From NCBI GenBank assembly GCA_023423935.1, contig JAFAEQ010000010.1, positions 62,001 to 126,000 of the forward strand: a DNA stretch of 64,000 nucleotides. The letters are read 5' to 3'. The notes below the pieces were generated by a model, which had not been told where the DNA came from, searched no databases, and saw only the letters and a list, made by a program, of their open reading frames with translations. This DNA comes from Pseudomonadota bacterium. GTDB lineage: Bacteria > Pseudomonadota > Gammaproteobacteria > Steroidobacterales > Steroidobacteraceae. Positions 52,468 through 60,994 of the stretch are shown here, one piece after another (position 1 is the first letter of the stretch; each line of letters begins with the position of its first letter). The position numbers and the translations under genes are program-made.

Positions 52468-52561
52468 GGGCCGCGCAAGGTAGCAGCCCGATACCGACCA
52501 TGAAAGCCGCGCGAGACTGAAAGGCAGGCTGGCTCGGAATGCCCTCCTGCCCGAAAGCTGC

Positions 52562-53599
52562 TTACAGCGTGCGCGTCACCGGTTCGAGGTCCGCCGGGTC
52601 CAGCGCGATCGGCGCGACCCCTGAGGTCGGTGGCGTGGAAATCAGCACGTCCGGAGGCTGCGGCGCTTCCATTCGACTCCACTCGCTGTCCTTGGGAATC
52701 GTGACATCGAACGTGATGCGCTTCTTCATACGCAGCACATTGAGCTTCAGCTTCTCGCCACCCTGATAGGAACCCAGGATCTGCAACGCATGCGAGGGGC
52801 TCGAGGGCACCCGACCGTCGATGTCGACGATGACATCGCCCTCTTCGAGCTTGAGTCGCGCATCCGAGGGAGCTCGAACGACGAGCAGGCCTTTATCGCT
52901 GCCGAAGTACTGACCGAGTTTCGGTGTCAACGATACGAGCTGCGCACTGCCGAACACACCCTCGGCCCGACTGAATGCGAAGCTCGGAAATCCCATCGGC
53001 GGTACTGGAGGCCTGGGCGGCGTGCTCATGCTGAATCCGCTGAATCCGCGCACCGGCGCCGGCTGCGCTTCGACGGTGGCATTGGCCGACTTGCCGTCGC
53101 GCAGGTACTTGAGCGTCACCTTGTCGCCGGGATTCAAGGTGCGCATCGCCTCCAGGAACAGTTTCTCCGGGCTCTCCTCCTTCGAGGCTTTCAGCGACTT
53201 GCCATTGAACTCGGTGAGCACATCGCCCGCTTTCAGGCCAGCTTCCGCCGCCCCGCCCCCCGGGCTCACGCTCAGGACTTCCACTCCGTCGTCCCGCCGC
53301 GAATTAGCCGCTGAACCGATCACCATGCCGAGTACTGCGCGTGGCGCACGCAGTGTCTGCAGCCGTGTGATATGCGGCATGACATCGCCCGAGAGCGACA
53401 TGCTGAGCTCGGCGACTTCGCGCGCCGCATCGTTCAGCCGCTTCTGAGCATCCTGCAGCTTCTGCTCCATCTCCGCCCGGGAAGCTTCGTCGCCCGACGA
53501 CTTGCGGTCGTCGGCTGCCAAAGATTGCGCGGACATCAATGCGCCAATCATGACGGCTGCCAGCAGGGTCGAGCCGGACCGGGTTCCGAACAGTTTCAT
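52562..53599 (-). CDS. Exported two-PDZ-domain protein
   Basis: 345 residues: signal peptide (SGSTLLAAVMIGALMSAQSLA), a coiled-coil segment (about 36-62, SRAEMEQKLQDAQKRLNDAA), then two PDZ domains at about 85-175 (VLSVSPGGGAAEAGLKAGDV) and 210-300 (VRAPSDARLKLEEGDVIVDI). There is no protease domain, so it is likely a periplasmic substrate- or stress-sensing adaptor. ATG 53599 is chosen for its GGAG site and signal peptide; the frame is open further up into the anti-sigma gene. Third gene after the sigma and anti-sigma genes, 14 bp downstream. Confidence 0.8.
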   Translation of the reverse strand: MKLFGTRSGSTLLAAVMIGALMSAQSLAADDRKSSGDEASRAEMEQKLQDAQKRLNDAAREVAELSMSLSGDVMPHITRLQTLRAPRAVLGMVIGSAANSRRDDGVEVLSVSPGGGAAEAGLKAGDVLTEFNGKSLKASKEESPEKLFLEAMRTLNPGDKVTLKYLRDGKSANATVEAQPAPVRGFSGFSMSTPPRPPVPPMGFPSFAFSRAEGVFGSAQLVSLTPKLGQYFGSDKGLLVVRAPSDARLKLEEGDVIVDIDGRVPSSPSHALQILGSYQGGEKLKLNVLRMKKRITFDVTIPKDSEWSRMEAPQPPDVLISTPPTSGVAPIALDPADLEPVTRTL

Positions 53600-53613
53600 T
53601 TGCGTTCTCCGCT

Positions 53614-54243
53614 TCAGAATGAGAGTGGCCCGCCCTCGGCGTAGCGGACCTTGACGAGTGAATCCATGAGATCGACGCGCTCGCGCCAGAGCTGGTAGGT
53701 CGAGGAATCGTCGAGTCCCGCCGCAGGCGCATACGTCAGCTGCTGATCGAGCCATTGCACACGCTGCTCGATCGTGTCGATCGTGGCCGCCACCGCGACG
53801 CGTTCCACCGCGGGCCGGGCTGGCAGATAGCTCAGAAGCTCATCGAGCTCGCGCGATTGCGCCACCAGATGGTCGAACGACACCTCGGAGGCTTGCGGGA
53901 CGATCTCCTCCCCTGCGCGCTTCGCGATCTCGACTGCGCCACGCGAATCCGGCTGACGCAGCCACAACCCGGTGAGAACGGCGAGGCTCGCAATCGCCGC
54001 GGCGGTTGCAAATGCAATGCGTCGTCCACGCGCCGCACGATCGTCCGGCACACGTGCCCGAATCTGCTCCCAGGCCGCGGCGGGCGGCTCAGGCATCTCG
54101 AGTGCCTGCAAGCGATCCTGCAGGCGTTTCAGTCGATTCAGCTCCGCACTACACGTCGCACAGGTTTCCGCGTGCTGGCGCACCTCGATATCGACGGGCT
54201 CACCGTCGCGAATGCTCAATAGCTGGTGGATAGGCGTGTGCAT
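53614..54243 (-). CDS. Membrane anti-sigma factor with zinc-finger-like N-terminus
   Basis: 209 residues. The N-terminal region has a ZAS-like HxxxCxxC motif (RQHAETCATCSAELNRL). One transmembrane helix lies at about 78-95 (IAFATAAAIASLAVLTGLWL), and the periplasmic C-terminus has no recognised fold. This is the usual build of a single-pass anti-sigma factor that holds an ECF sigma factor at the membrane. Its start overlaps the sigma-factor gene by 28 bp, and the PDZ protein follows directly, so the three form one operon. Confidence 0.8.
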   Translation of the reverse strand: MHTPIHQLLSIRDGEPVDIEVRQHAETCATCSAELNRLKRLQDRLQALEMPEPPAAAWEQIRARVPDDRAARGRRIAFATAAAIASLAVLTGLWLRQPDSRGAVEIAKRAGEEIVPQASEVSFDHLVAQSRELDELLSYLPARPAVERVAVAATIDTIEQRVQWLDQQLTYAPAAGLDDSSTYQLWRERVDLMDSLVKVRYAEGGPLSF

Positions 54244-54827
54244 GGCAGACTCCCGCCGGTCTCTTCAGGCGGAGAAGGATCGAGTAGCTGGCGCAGACGC
54301 GCGTGCGCGCGCGAAAGCTGTGTTTTGGAGAATGCAGTCGTTCGGCCAAGCAGCTGGGCGATTTCGTGGTGCTTGTAACCCTCGACGTCGTGCAGCCAGA
54401 CCACGCTACGAGTCAGTGCCGGCAGCGTGGCGAGCGCGCGTTCCAGATCGTTCGCCGCAGCCAGCCCATCGAAGAGCGGCTCCGCACTTAGCCCCGGAGC
54501 CAACGCTTCATCGTCTTCGGCGTCGATCCACGCACGGCTGCGCTGCCAGGGCGAACGCAAATGCATCAGGCATTTGTTCACTGCGATAGTGCGAATCCAG
54601 CCGCCGAACGGTCCTTGGCCCGTGTAGCTGCCGATGCTCCGCAAGATCTCGACGAACACGTCCTGCAGAAGATCATCCGCCACGGCGGTATTGGAGATCA
54701 GTCGCCGGATGATCGAATACACCGGCCGACTGCAGCATCGATAGATCGCCTCATGAGCCGCAGCCTGGCCGGCCGCGGCTGCGCGGATCACCTCGGGCGA
54801 TATCTCGATGGCATGGAACTGCGACAT
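54216..54827 (-). CDS. ECF-type RNA polymerase sigma factor
   Basis: 203 residues with the two ECF regions. Region 2 is at about 25-95 (VYSIIRRLISNTAVADDLLQ, DVFVEILRSIGSYTGQGPFG). Region 4 is at about 130-185 (ALATLPALTRSVVWLHDVEG, YKHHEIAQLLGRTTAFSKTQ). The 28-bp overlap with the anti-sigma gene implies coupled synthesis. Target promoters unknown; autoregulation is likely by family habit. A Cys-rich patch (YRCCSRPV) near the N-terminus is unusual. Confidence 0.88.
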   Translation of the reverse strand: MSQFHAIEISPEVIRAAAAGQAAAHEAIYRCCSRPVYSIIRRLISNTAVADDLLQDVFVEILRSIGSYTGQGPFGGWIRTIAVNKCLMHLRSPWQRSRAWIDAEDDEALAPGLSAEPLFDGLAAANDLERALATLPALTRSVVWLHDVEGYKHHEIAQLLGRTTAFSKTQLSRAHARLRQLLDPSPPEETGGSLPCTRLSTSY

Positions 54828-55407
54828 TGCCCTATAGATGCGGCTGGCGGGAAAAAGGTCGCAGAGCTGTGAAGGGCACGCTGCATTCAGAAACGGGGCA
54901 ACGGGAGACGGGGCGGGGGACGCGGGGGCAGGAGTGTGTGCGGTGGGTCATGGGGCTGGGGATCCTCCACTGACTCCTGCTGCAGCGCGTTCGGTCGCGC
55001 AGACCAGACTACTCGTTGCTCGGATCCGTGGCTGGATCTCCGCCGGATCAAGTCGAGGAGAAAATTATAGGCAAGCATCGGGTGGCATCTGATCAACGCG
55101 CGATGGGAGACGCTCGGAACGAGATCGTGCGAATCAGCGAACTCAAGCTTCGTCCCAGCCCACCATGATCGGCTAGTCGGCTAGAGTTTCGCCGGCTCAC
55201 TCCGCCGAATCTCCCGTGAATCTACCCACTCCCTTTTTGCGTCACCCAACCGCGCCTCTGACATGCCTAGCAGCCTGCTGTCATTACAGCGCTGCCAATC
55301 AGGGGCGTAGTAAGAACGAAGTACATCATCGACGGCGATACAACGCCTGAGCTGGCAGTACGAACCGCACCTGCGACTATGACCGAGAGACGTTCGCAAC
55401 AACGACA
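54828..55407. other. 580-bp intergenic region without a clear gene
   Basis: No convincing coding sequence. Short open frames on both strands lack family similarity or a ribosome site. The segment 54890-54950 is strikingly G-rich on the + strand (GGGGCAACGGGAGACGGGGC type). The sigma-factor promoter should lie near 54830-54900. Confidence 0.45.
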
Positions 55408-55869
55408 CTAGAAAGCCAAGCGCGCGTTCTCCTTCACTTCCTTCATTACAAAGAACGTTCGCGTCTGCCGGACACCGGGGAGAGCGATCAGTTTCTCGCC
55501 ATGCAGTTTGTTGAAGTCCGCCATGTCGCGTACGCGAATCTTGAGCAGATAGTCGAAGTCACCCGCGACCAGAACGCAGTCGAGGACTTCCTTCAGCTTG
55601 AGGACGATCTTCTCGAAAGCGGCGAAGCTCTCGGGCGTTGACCGATCCAGCACGACGCCCACCATCACCAGCGCGCCCAGCCCGACCGCGGCCGGGGCGA
55701 TCTCTGCGCGCGTGCCTGTGATGTAGCCCTCGTCGAACAAGCGCTGCGTTCGCCGATGGCACGTGGCCGCGCTGATGTTCGCGCGTGCCGCCACCTCGGC
55801 GTTCGTCAGTCGCCCTGCGGACTGCAAGGTGCGCAGGATCCTCAAATCGATGGCGTCGAGTTCTTGCAT
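55408..55869 (-). CDS. Lrp/AsnC-family transcriptional regulator
   Basis: 153 residues. N-terminal winged helix (LDAIDLRILRTLQSAGRLTN, AEVAARANISAATCHRRTQR) and C-terminal RAM ligand-binding domain (VLVAGDFDYLLKIRVRDMAD, LPGVRQTRTFFVMKEVKENA). Lrp proteins bind amino acids and often control an adjacent divergent gene. Here the divergent neighbour is an exported alpha/beta hydrolase. An inverted repeat lies directly upstream of this start. Confidence 0.92.
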   Translation of the reverse strand: MQELDAIDLRILRTLQSAGRLTNAEVAARANISAATCHRRTQRLFDEGYITGTRAEIAPAAVGLGALVMVGVVLDRSTPESFAAFEKIVLKLKEVLDCVLVAGDFDYLLKIRVRDMADFNKLHGEKLIALPGVRQTRTFFVMKEVKENARLAF

Positions 55870-55878
55870 GAAAGGATC

Positions 55879-55928
55879 TTCCGTAAAGAACGGTTCTGAC
55901 GAAACAGATCATATACAGAACCACGGAA
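55879..55928. promoter_or_regulatory. Candidate operator upstream of the Lrp-family gene
   Basis: GGTTCTG (55892-55898) pairs with CAGAACC (55916-55922), and outer arms TTCCG (55879-55883) and CGGAA (55924-55928) add a second inverted pair, centred about 40 bp upstream of the Lrp start. On the - strand TATGAT sits inside it as a possible -10 box with a weak -35 (ATGCCA) 17 nt upstream. An autoregulatory operator over the promoter is the likely reading. Confidence 0.5.
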
Positions 55929-56123
55929 AATGGCATTTCGCGATCTTCTTCGATCGCATTTAGAAAGCACATTTCTCGGTTGATTCGTCATCCTTCTCGT
56001 CACGCCGGACCACGGCGACTTTCGAGAACCGCCTGTGAGACCGGCATGCCTTCGACGATGAGCAGCGCTGGCTGCATGACGGCCTGTCCACTACGACTCC
56101 ACTGACCGAACCGAGGAACTCTT

Positions 56124-56918
56124 ATGATCAAGAACACCCAGGCCATCCTCGCGACCGTGGCGACGGCAGCGACGCTGACTGCGCCGGCGCACGCACAGAC
56201 AGCATCGACCGAGACCCGCCCCGCCAAGAACGTCGTACTGGTGCATGGCGCCTTCGCGGATGGCTCCGGCTGGCGCGGGGTTTACGACGAGCTCACTCAG
56301 CGCGGATACCGGGTCACGATCGTGCAGAACCCGCTCACCTCGCTTGCCGACGATGTCGCCTCCACGCTGCGCGTGCTCGATCGACAGGACGGCCCGACGA
56401 TTCTGGTCGGCCATTCCTGGGGCGGCACCGTCATCACCGAAGCCGGCACGCACGCGAACGTTGTCGGCCTGGTGTACGTGTCCGCACTCGCACCCGACTC
56501 AGGTGAGTCGACGGCGCAGCAGTATCAGGGGTTCGCAGGGACGCCTGATTTCGTCATCGACACGCACAAGGACGGATTCGGTTTTCTCAGCCTGCAGAAG
56601 TTCAAAGCCGGATTCGCCAACGACCTGAGCGATGCGGACGCGGCATTCCTGCGTGACTCACAGGTGCCTATCAGCCTCTCGGCGTTCGCAACCAAGGTCC
56701 AGCACGCCGCATGGCGCACGAAGCCGAGTTGGGCGGTGATCGCGACCGAGGACAAAGCATTCGATCAGGCGATGCTGATTCATATGGCCGAGCGCATCGG
56801 GGCAAACATCACCAAGGTTTCCGCGAGCCATGCGGTGTTCATCACGCAGCCGAAGGTGGTCGCAGGCACGATCGATCAGGCCGCGAACCAGGCACGGCTG
56901 AAGATGGCGAAACAGTAA
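56124..56918 (+). CDS. Exported alpha/beta hydrolase
   Basis: 264 residues with a signal peptide (QAILATVATAATLTAPAHAQ). The mature part is an alpha/beta hydrolase: VVLVHGAFADGSGWRGVY gives the oxyanion region and GHSWGG the nucleophile Ser elbow; the base is in SASHAVFITQP (His). Resembles small esterase/hydrolases of the YdgB/PIR7 kind. Start ATG 56124 with GAGGA upstream. Divergent from the Lrp regulator and 94 bp before a GMC oxidoreductase gene. Confidence 0.85.
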   Translation: MIKNTQAILATVATAATLTAPAHAQTASTETRPAKNVVLVHGAFADGSGWRGVYDELTQRGYRVTIVQNPLTSLADDVASTLRVLDRQDGPTILVGHSWGGTVITEAGTHANVVGLVYVSALAPDSGESTAQQYQGFAGTPDFVIDTHKDGFGFLSLQKFKAGFANDLSDADAAFLRDSQVPISLSAFATKVQHAAWRTKPSWAVIATEDKAFDQAMLIHMAERIGANITKVSASHAVFITQPKVVAGTIDQAANQARLKMAKQ

Positions 56919-57012
56919 CGCAGGACCTTCGGCCCGCGCAGTCGCAAAGGCTGCGCGAACTTACCAACCATCTCGCAAATCATTCCATCACGTCACCAGA
57001 CAGGCCATCACC

Positions 57013-58599
57013 ATGCCGACATCTTCCACCCTGCCATTCGGTCGCTATGGATCGCATCTTCCGCAACGCTACGACTTCATCGTGTGTGGCGCGGGATCCG
57101 CCGGTTGCGCTCTGGCCGGTCGGCTTGCAGAGAATCCCGGCGTGAGCGTGCTGCTGATCGAAGCAGGCGGGAGCGATGACGTTCCCGAAGTGCTCACGCC
57201 CGGGCAGTGGCCGCTCAACCTCGGGTCCGACCGCGACTGGCAGTTCGCCGCAAAACCGAACCCGCATCTGAATCAGCGCTCGATTCCACTCAACATGGGA
57301 AAGGTGCTCGGCGGTGGCTCCAGTATCAACGTGATGCTGTGGGCACGCGGTCACATGAATGATTGGGAGCACTTCGCGCAAGAGGCAGATGACGAAAGCT
57401 GGGGCTATCGTTCGGTGCTCGAGACTTATCGTCGCATCGAAGATTGGCAGGGCGCACCCGATGCCGGCCGGCGCGGTATCGGGGGTCCCGTGCATGTCGC
57501 CACGGCTCGCAATCCACAACCTGTGGCAATGGCCATGATCGAGGCGGCGCGGTCGCTCGACATTCCTGCGTTCGATAGTCCCAACGGATCGATGATGGAA
57601 GGACGCGGTGGCGCCGCAATCAACGATCTGATCGTGAAAGACGGCCAACGCTCATCCATGTTTCGGTCCTACGTCCTGCCGAAGATCAACCAGCCCAACC
57701 TCACGGTGCTGATTCACACGCAAGTCACGAGGTTGCTATTCAGCGGCACGACGGTTGTCGGCGTGGAAATCATTGAAGGCTCGCAGCGCACGCGAATCAT
57801 GGCGGATCGCGAAGTGATCCTGTCGATGGGCGCCATCAACACTCCGAAAGTATTGATGCAATCCGGGATCGGTCCGCAAGAGGAACTGCGTTCGCACGGC
57901 ATTGCTATCGTCCAGCACCTGCCGGGCGTGGGACGCAATCATCAGGATCACGTGTCGTTCGGTTGCATCCTCGAGTCCAATGAGCCGCTCGCGGTCGGTG
58001 CCGGCGGATCGGAAGCCACGCTGTACTGGAAGACCGACCCGACACTCAAAGTCCCCGACGTCTTTCATTGCCAGCTCGAGTTCCCGGTCGCGACTCCCGA
58101 AACTACACATCGCGGGGTGCCTCAGAACGGCTGGATGGTATTCGCCGGACTGTCACACCCCAAGAGTCGAGGCTCATTGCACCTGACAGGGCCGGATGCA
58201 CACGACCCCCTTCGCATCGAAGCCAATACGCTTTCTCATCCCGATGACGTGCGAAGCGCGATGGCGACCATTGAGATCGCCAGAGAGATGGCGCACGCAC
58301 CGGCGTATCGCGGGTTGCTGAAACGTGAAGCCATGCCGGGCAAGCTGGGCGCATCCGAGATGGAAGCTTACGTGCGCGATTCGGCAGTGACGTTCTGGCA
58401 CCAGGCGTGCACCGCGAAAATGGGGCGCGACCAGATGTCGGTCGTGGATGGCCGATTACAGGTCTATGGCATCGATCGATTGAGGATCGCGGACGCTTCG
58501 ATCATGCCCGACGTTCCCGGCGGAAATACGATGGCACCGTGCGTCGTGATCGGCGAGCGGGCCGCAGAGATCATCAAAAAGACACACGGCCTTCGATGA
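57013..58599 (+). CDS. GMC-family FAD oxidoreductase (choline-dehydrogenase-like)
   Basis: 528 residues. The N-terminal FAD motif YDFIVCGAGSAGCALAGRLA, the second GMC signature region MGAINTPKVLMQSGIGPQEE, and the C-terminal FWHQACTAKMG (active-site His) with RIADASIMPDVPGGNTMAPC are all present. Oxidises alcohols to aldehydes or ketones; substrate unknown. No signal peptide. Follows the exported hydrolase in the same orientation; control by the Lrp regulator is possible but not shown. Confidence 0.92.
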   Translation: MPTSSTLPFGRYGSHLPQRYDFIVCGAGSAGCALAGRLAENPGVSVLLIEAGGSDDVPEVLTPGQWPLNLGSDRDWQFAAKPNPHLNQRSIPLNMGKVLGGGSSINVMLWARGHMNDWEHFAQEADDESWGYRSVLETYRRIEDWQGAPDAGRRGIGGPVHVATARNPQPVAMAMIEAARSLDIPAFDSPNGSMMEGRGGAAINDLIVKDGQRSSMFRSYVLPKINQPNLTVLIHTQVTRLLFSGTTVVGVEIIEGSQRTRIMADREVILSMGAINTPKVLMQSGIGPQEELRSHGIAIVQHLPGVGRNHQDHVSFGCILESNEPLAVGAGGSEATLYWKTDPTLKVPDVFHCQLEFPVATPETTHRGVPQNGWMVFAGLSHPKSRGSLHLTGPDAHDPLRIEANTLSHPDDVRSAMATIEIAREMAHAPAYRGLLKREAMPGKLGASEMEAYVRDSAVTFWHQACTAKMGRDQMSVVDGRLQVYGIDRLRIADASIMPDVPGGNTMAPCVVIGERAAEIIKKTHGLR

Positions 58600-58818
58600 G
58601 GCATCCGCTTCGAGAGCGCAGCATCGAGTTTTTAGGGTATGGCGAGTCGAGCAACGCCAGCTCTTTTGCTCGCACCGGCGGGCTCAGAAGGCGCGACATT
58701 GTCCGCGGCTGGCGATGAACAGCCTGACGGTCAGTGGTGCCGAGATCATCGTAATCTGCTGATTTTCCGGACCTTCGCGATCGCGGATCAACGCATGAAC
58801 GTGCCTGGACTCAAACAT

Positions 58819-58905
58819 TGGTGCCGGTGGAGGGAATCGAACCCACACTCTGTTGCCAGAATCGGATTTTGAGTCCGACGCGTCTACCAGTTCCGCCACA
58901 CCGGC
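58819..58905 (-). tRNA. tRNA-Leu, anticodon CAA
   Basis: 87-nt class II tRNA including an encoded CCA. The acceptor stem GCCGGTG/CACCGGC is perfect; the anticodon loop is CTCAAAA, giving CAA (reads UUG); the T loop is GTTCGATTC; and a long variable arm (CTGGCAACAG region) marks a leucine tRNA. A good promoter lies about 75 bp upstream. Confidence 0.97.
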
Positions 58906-58980
58906 TAAGGTTTGTCGTCGCTTGTGGAGCTGGCCGTAAGGGCCGGCCGTCTGGTGGTACGGCTACGACGACGGGCCGCG

Positions 58981-59009
58981 AGTATAGAGAAGGCCTCTCG
59001 GGCTGGCAA
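58981..59009 (-). promoter_or_regulatory. Promoter of tRNA-Leu
   Basis: On the - strand TTGCCA (forward 59004-59009), a 17-nt spacer, then TATACT (forward 58981-58986). This is close to the sigma-70 consensus and points at the tRNA gene, leaving a leader of about 70 nt. Confidence 0.75.
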
Positions 59010-59085
59010 AGCGAGATCGCGGATCGGACGCCCTCGTCGCGTACCGCGAGCGTCGGGCACCTCAGCCCATGTCGACCAAACCTCG

Positions 59086-59115
59086 TTCGGCACGACTCAA
59101 TTCGGCACGACTCAA
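59086..59115. repeat. Perfect 15-bp tandem duplication
   Basis: TTCGGCACGACTCAA occurs twice head to tail without a spacer. It lies in the non-coding space upstream of the tRNA promoter. No function evident. Confidence 0.7.
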
Positions 59116-59249
59116 GGAGCTGCGCCCGGTCAGATCATCGCGACCTAGGGAAGCTCTGATTTATCGACTTCCCTGACCTTCGCAAGTCTGCAACTGGTTG
59201 AAATGCTTCGGTGGGCGAAGCAACTATGGTTGCGAGTGGCGAATTGATC

Positions 59250-59690
59250 AGAGGTTACCTCGATCTCGGCAAGCACCGCACGAAGGCACGCCCGCCTCCA
59301 GCGCCCATCCGACGTTCCAGAGCCAGCGACCGTGCGTGAGCCCTCGTGCCCCGATTTCACGAACGCGCGCCAACCCGGAAAGCCCACTGAACCCCGACCG
59401 CACGTCGCGATAGCGAGCGCCGGGCGTGGGAAGATCGACCGTGAGAATGACTGCCTTGCTGCCGCAAGCCTGCGACCGCCGCATGCGAAACGGCCGACCC
59501 AGCAACGTCACGCTCGCATCGAGCCCGGACCATATCGCGTATCACGCGTTGTCGTAGCGCCAGCCGTTCCAGATCCGAGACGTTGCATTGCAGCGTGACC
59601 TGGGCATAGGAGCCGCCGCCGATGTACTCGAGGAAGATTCTCGGCAGACGCCGCGCCAGCTCACGAAATTCTGCTACCGAGGCAGCCCGT
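59250..59690 (-). pseudogene. Decayed L-lactate dehydrogenase (lldD-type FMN) remnant
   Basis: The N-terminal region of an FMN alpha-hydroxy-acid dehydrogenase reads on the - strand as FRELARRLPRIFLEYIGGGS and CNVSDLERLALRQRVIRDM (about 59545-59690). After a frame change come TLLGRPFRMR, then VILTVDLPTPGARYRDV (59380-59511 region), matching the LldD middle, with about 100 residues missing between. The second half of the enzyme, including the catalytic His region, is absent. Clearly non-functional. Confidence 0.65.
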
Positions 59691-59699
59691 CTCGTTCTC

Positions 59700-60041
59700 T
59701 GGGCTCAGACCGAACAAAAAGCGCGCGTAAATGACGCGAACAACCGATTGCGCTAGAGCACCCGACGAGGCGGCACGCAGGTGATAGCGCCAATGGGTGC
59801 GCGCACCCAGACAGCTCGCGCGCTCGAGCTGATAGCGACCTCGATAGGCGCTTCGCAAGACAGCGACCGCAAATCTTCCACAAAAGACTTACACACCGTA
59901 CGTCGATGACTGCATCGCACATTTCTCTCGTTGTACTTGCAACGAAACGGGGGCGGATTGCGATGAGCGCGGAACAACCGTGCGGCGAAGATGCATTAGA
60001 AGTGGGTCCCCTCACTGCTGTCAGCTCCCGCGGAGTCCACC
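59700..60041. other. Intergenic region before the small membrane-protein operon
   Basis: About 340 bp upstream of the YqjD-like gene. Open frames here look like shadows; nothing recognisable. The operon promoter is expected near 59950-60020. Confidence 0.4.
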
Positions 60042-60569
60042 ATGGAAAATTCCAGCGCCAAAGCATCCGATGAAACCACTGCACGCTCTCGCTCTTCCCT
60101 CGCCGACAAGATCCAGCAGGACGGCCGTGAACGTGTGGAGAGAGGCAAACAAGCCGCGGCCGATCAGGTCGAGCAGATTGCAGGCGCGCTCGATGAGGCC
60201 GGCTCGCGTTTGAATGACGGACAACCCACGCTCGCATCCTATGCGTCCCGTCTTGCAGGTGGCCTCGATCAGCTTGCCGGACGACTGCGCGAGAGCAGCC
60301 TCGAAGACCTGGCTCGCGACACGCGAACGCTCGCAACTCGCAATCCCGGCGCCTTCCTGCTTGGCAGTGCCGCCGTCGGTCTTCTTCTCGCACGCTTTCT
60401 GAAAGCGTCGATCGATACCGACAAGGAATCGACCCGCGCATCCGCCGGCGACTTCACGAACGAGGGCAGTCGCTCGCCATCGTCGGGAATCGATGCGATC
60501 GATGCCAGCGACGACGGCGCCAACGCCGCGCGCGAGCCTGCGAGCACGGCCTCGCGGGGCATTCATTGA
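60042..60569 (+). CDS. Small membrane-associated protein with amphipathic region (YqjD/ElaB-like character)
   Basis: 175 residues. A charged, helical N-terminal half (DKIQQDGRERVERGKQAAAD, QVEQIAGALDEAGSRLNDGQ) precedes one short hydrophobic helix (about 105-120, PGAFLLGSAAVGLLLARFLK) and an acidic/Ser-rich tail. The architecture is like the ElaB/YqjD ribosome- or stress-linked inner-membrane proteins, but no family signature is certain. First gene of a three-gene operon; its stop lies 12 bp before the next ATG. Confidence 0.6.
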   Translation: MENSSAKASDETTARSRSSLADKIQQDGRERVERGKQAAADQVEQIAGALDEAGSRLNDGQPTLASYASRLAGGLDQLAGRLRESSLEDLARDTRTLATRNPGAFLLGSAAVGLLLARFLKASIDTDKESTRASAGDFTNEGSRSPSSGIDAIDASDDGANAAREPASTASRGIH

Positions 60570-60580
60570 GAGACACGATC

Positions 60581-60994
60581 ATGAGCGCACCACTCTCCTC
60601 GATGCACTCCACGAACAGCTCGAATACAGGCGCCTCGATGAGCGCGCTGCTGGGACGATTGTTCGACGACGCGACGGCACTCGTGCGCAACGAGGTGCAG
60701 CTCGCGAAAGCCGAGTTCCTGAACACCACCGATGAAATGAAGAGCCGTGCCACCGCACTGGCTGGAGGGGCTGTGTTGTTGGCCGTGGGCGGACTCGTGC
60801 TCGTCGCTGCCGCAGTCCTGGCGCTCGCAGAAGTCGTCGCCCCCTGGCTTGCCGCGCTGATCGTGGGTGTCGTGCTCGCCGGGATCGGAGCAATCATGTT
60901 GAGCGCGGCCCGCAAGCGACTGGCCTCCGCCGGTTTGAATCGAACGAAAGCATCCCTTGAACGCGACGCGAAAGTCATCGCGAGGAGAACATGA
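60581..60994 (+). CDS. Phage-holin-superfamily (Holin_3_6-type) membrane protein
   Basis: 137 residues. N-terminal amphipathic segment LLGRLFDDATALVRNEVQLA, typical of the holin_3_6/YqjE group, then two transmembrane helices (about 60-82 and 88-112: AGGAVLLAVGGLVLVAAAVL, PWLAALIVGVVLAGIGAIML). In chromosomal operons with YqjD-like partners it acts as an inner-membrane stress protein rather than a lysis holin. I chose ATG 60581; an upstream TTG overlaps the previous gene. Overlaps the next gene by 4 bp. Confidence 0.8.
   Translation: MSAPLSSMHSTNSSNTGASMSALLGRLFDDATALVRNEVQLAKAEFLNTTDEMKSRATALAGGAVLLAVGGLVLVAAAVLALAEVVAPWLAALIVGVVLAGIGAIMLSAARKRLASAGLNRTKASLERDAKVIARRT

Noticed and set aside
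55181..55408. 75-residue open frame on - beside the Lrp gene
   Set aside because: No ribosome site, no family motif, and abuts the Lrp stop; treated as chance.
60581..60994. Prophage lysis gene
   Set aside because: Holin-superfamily similarity only; neighbours are chromosomal stress-type membrane genes with no endolysin or phage structural genes.
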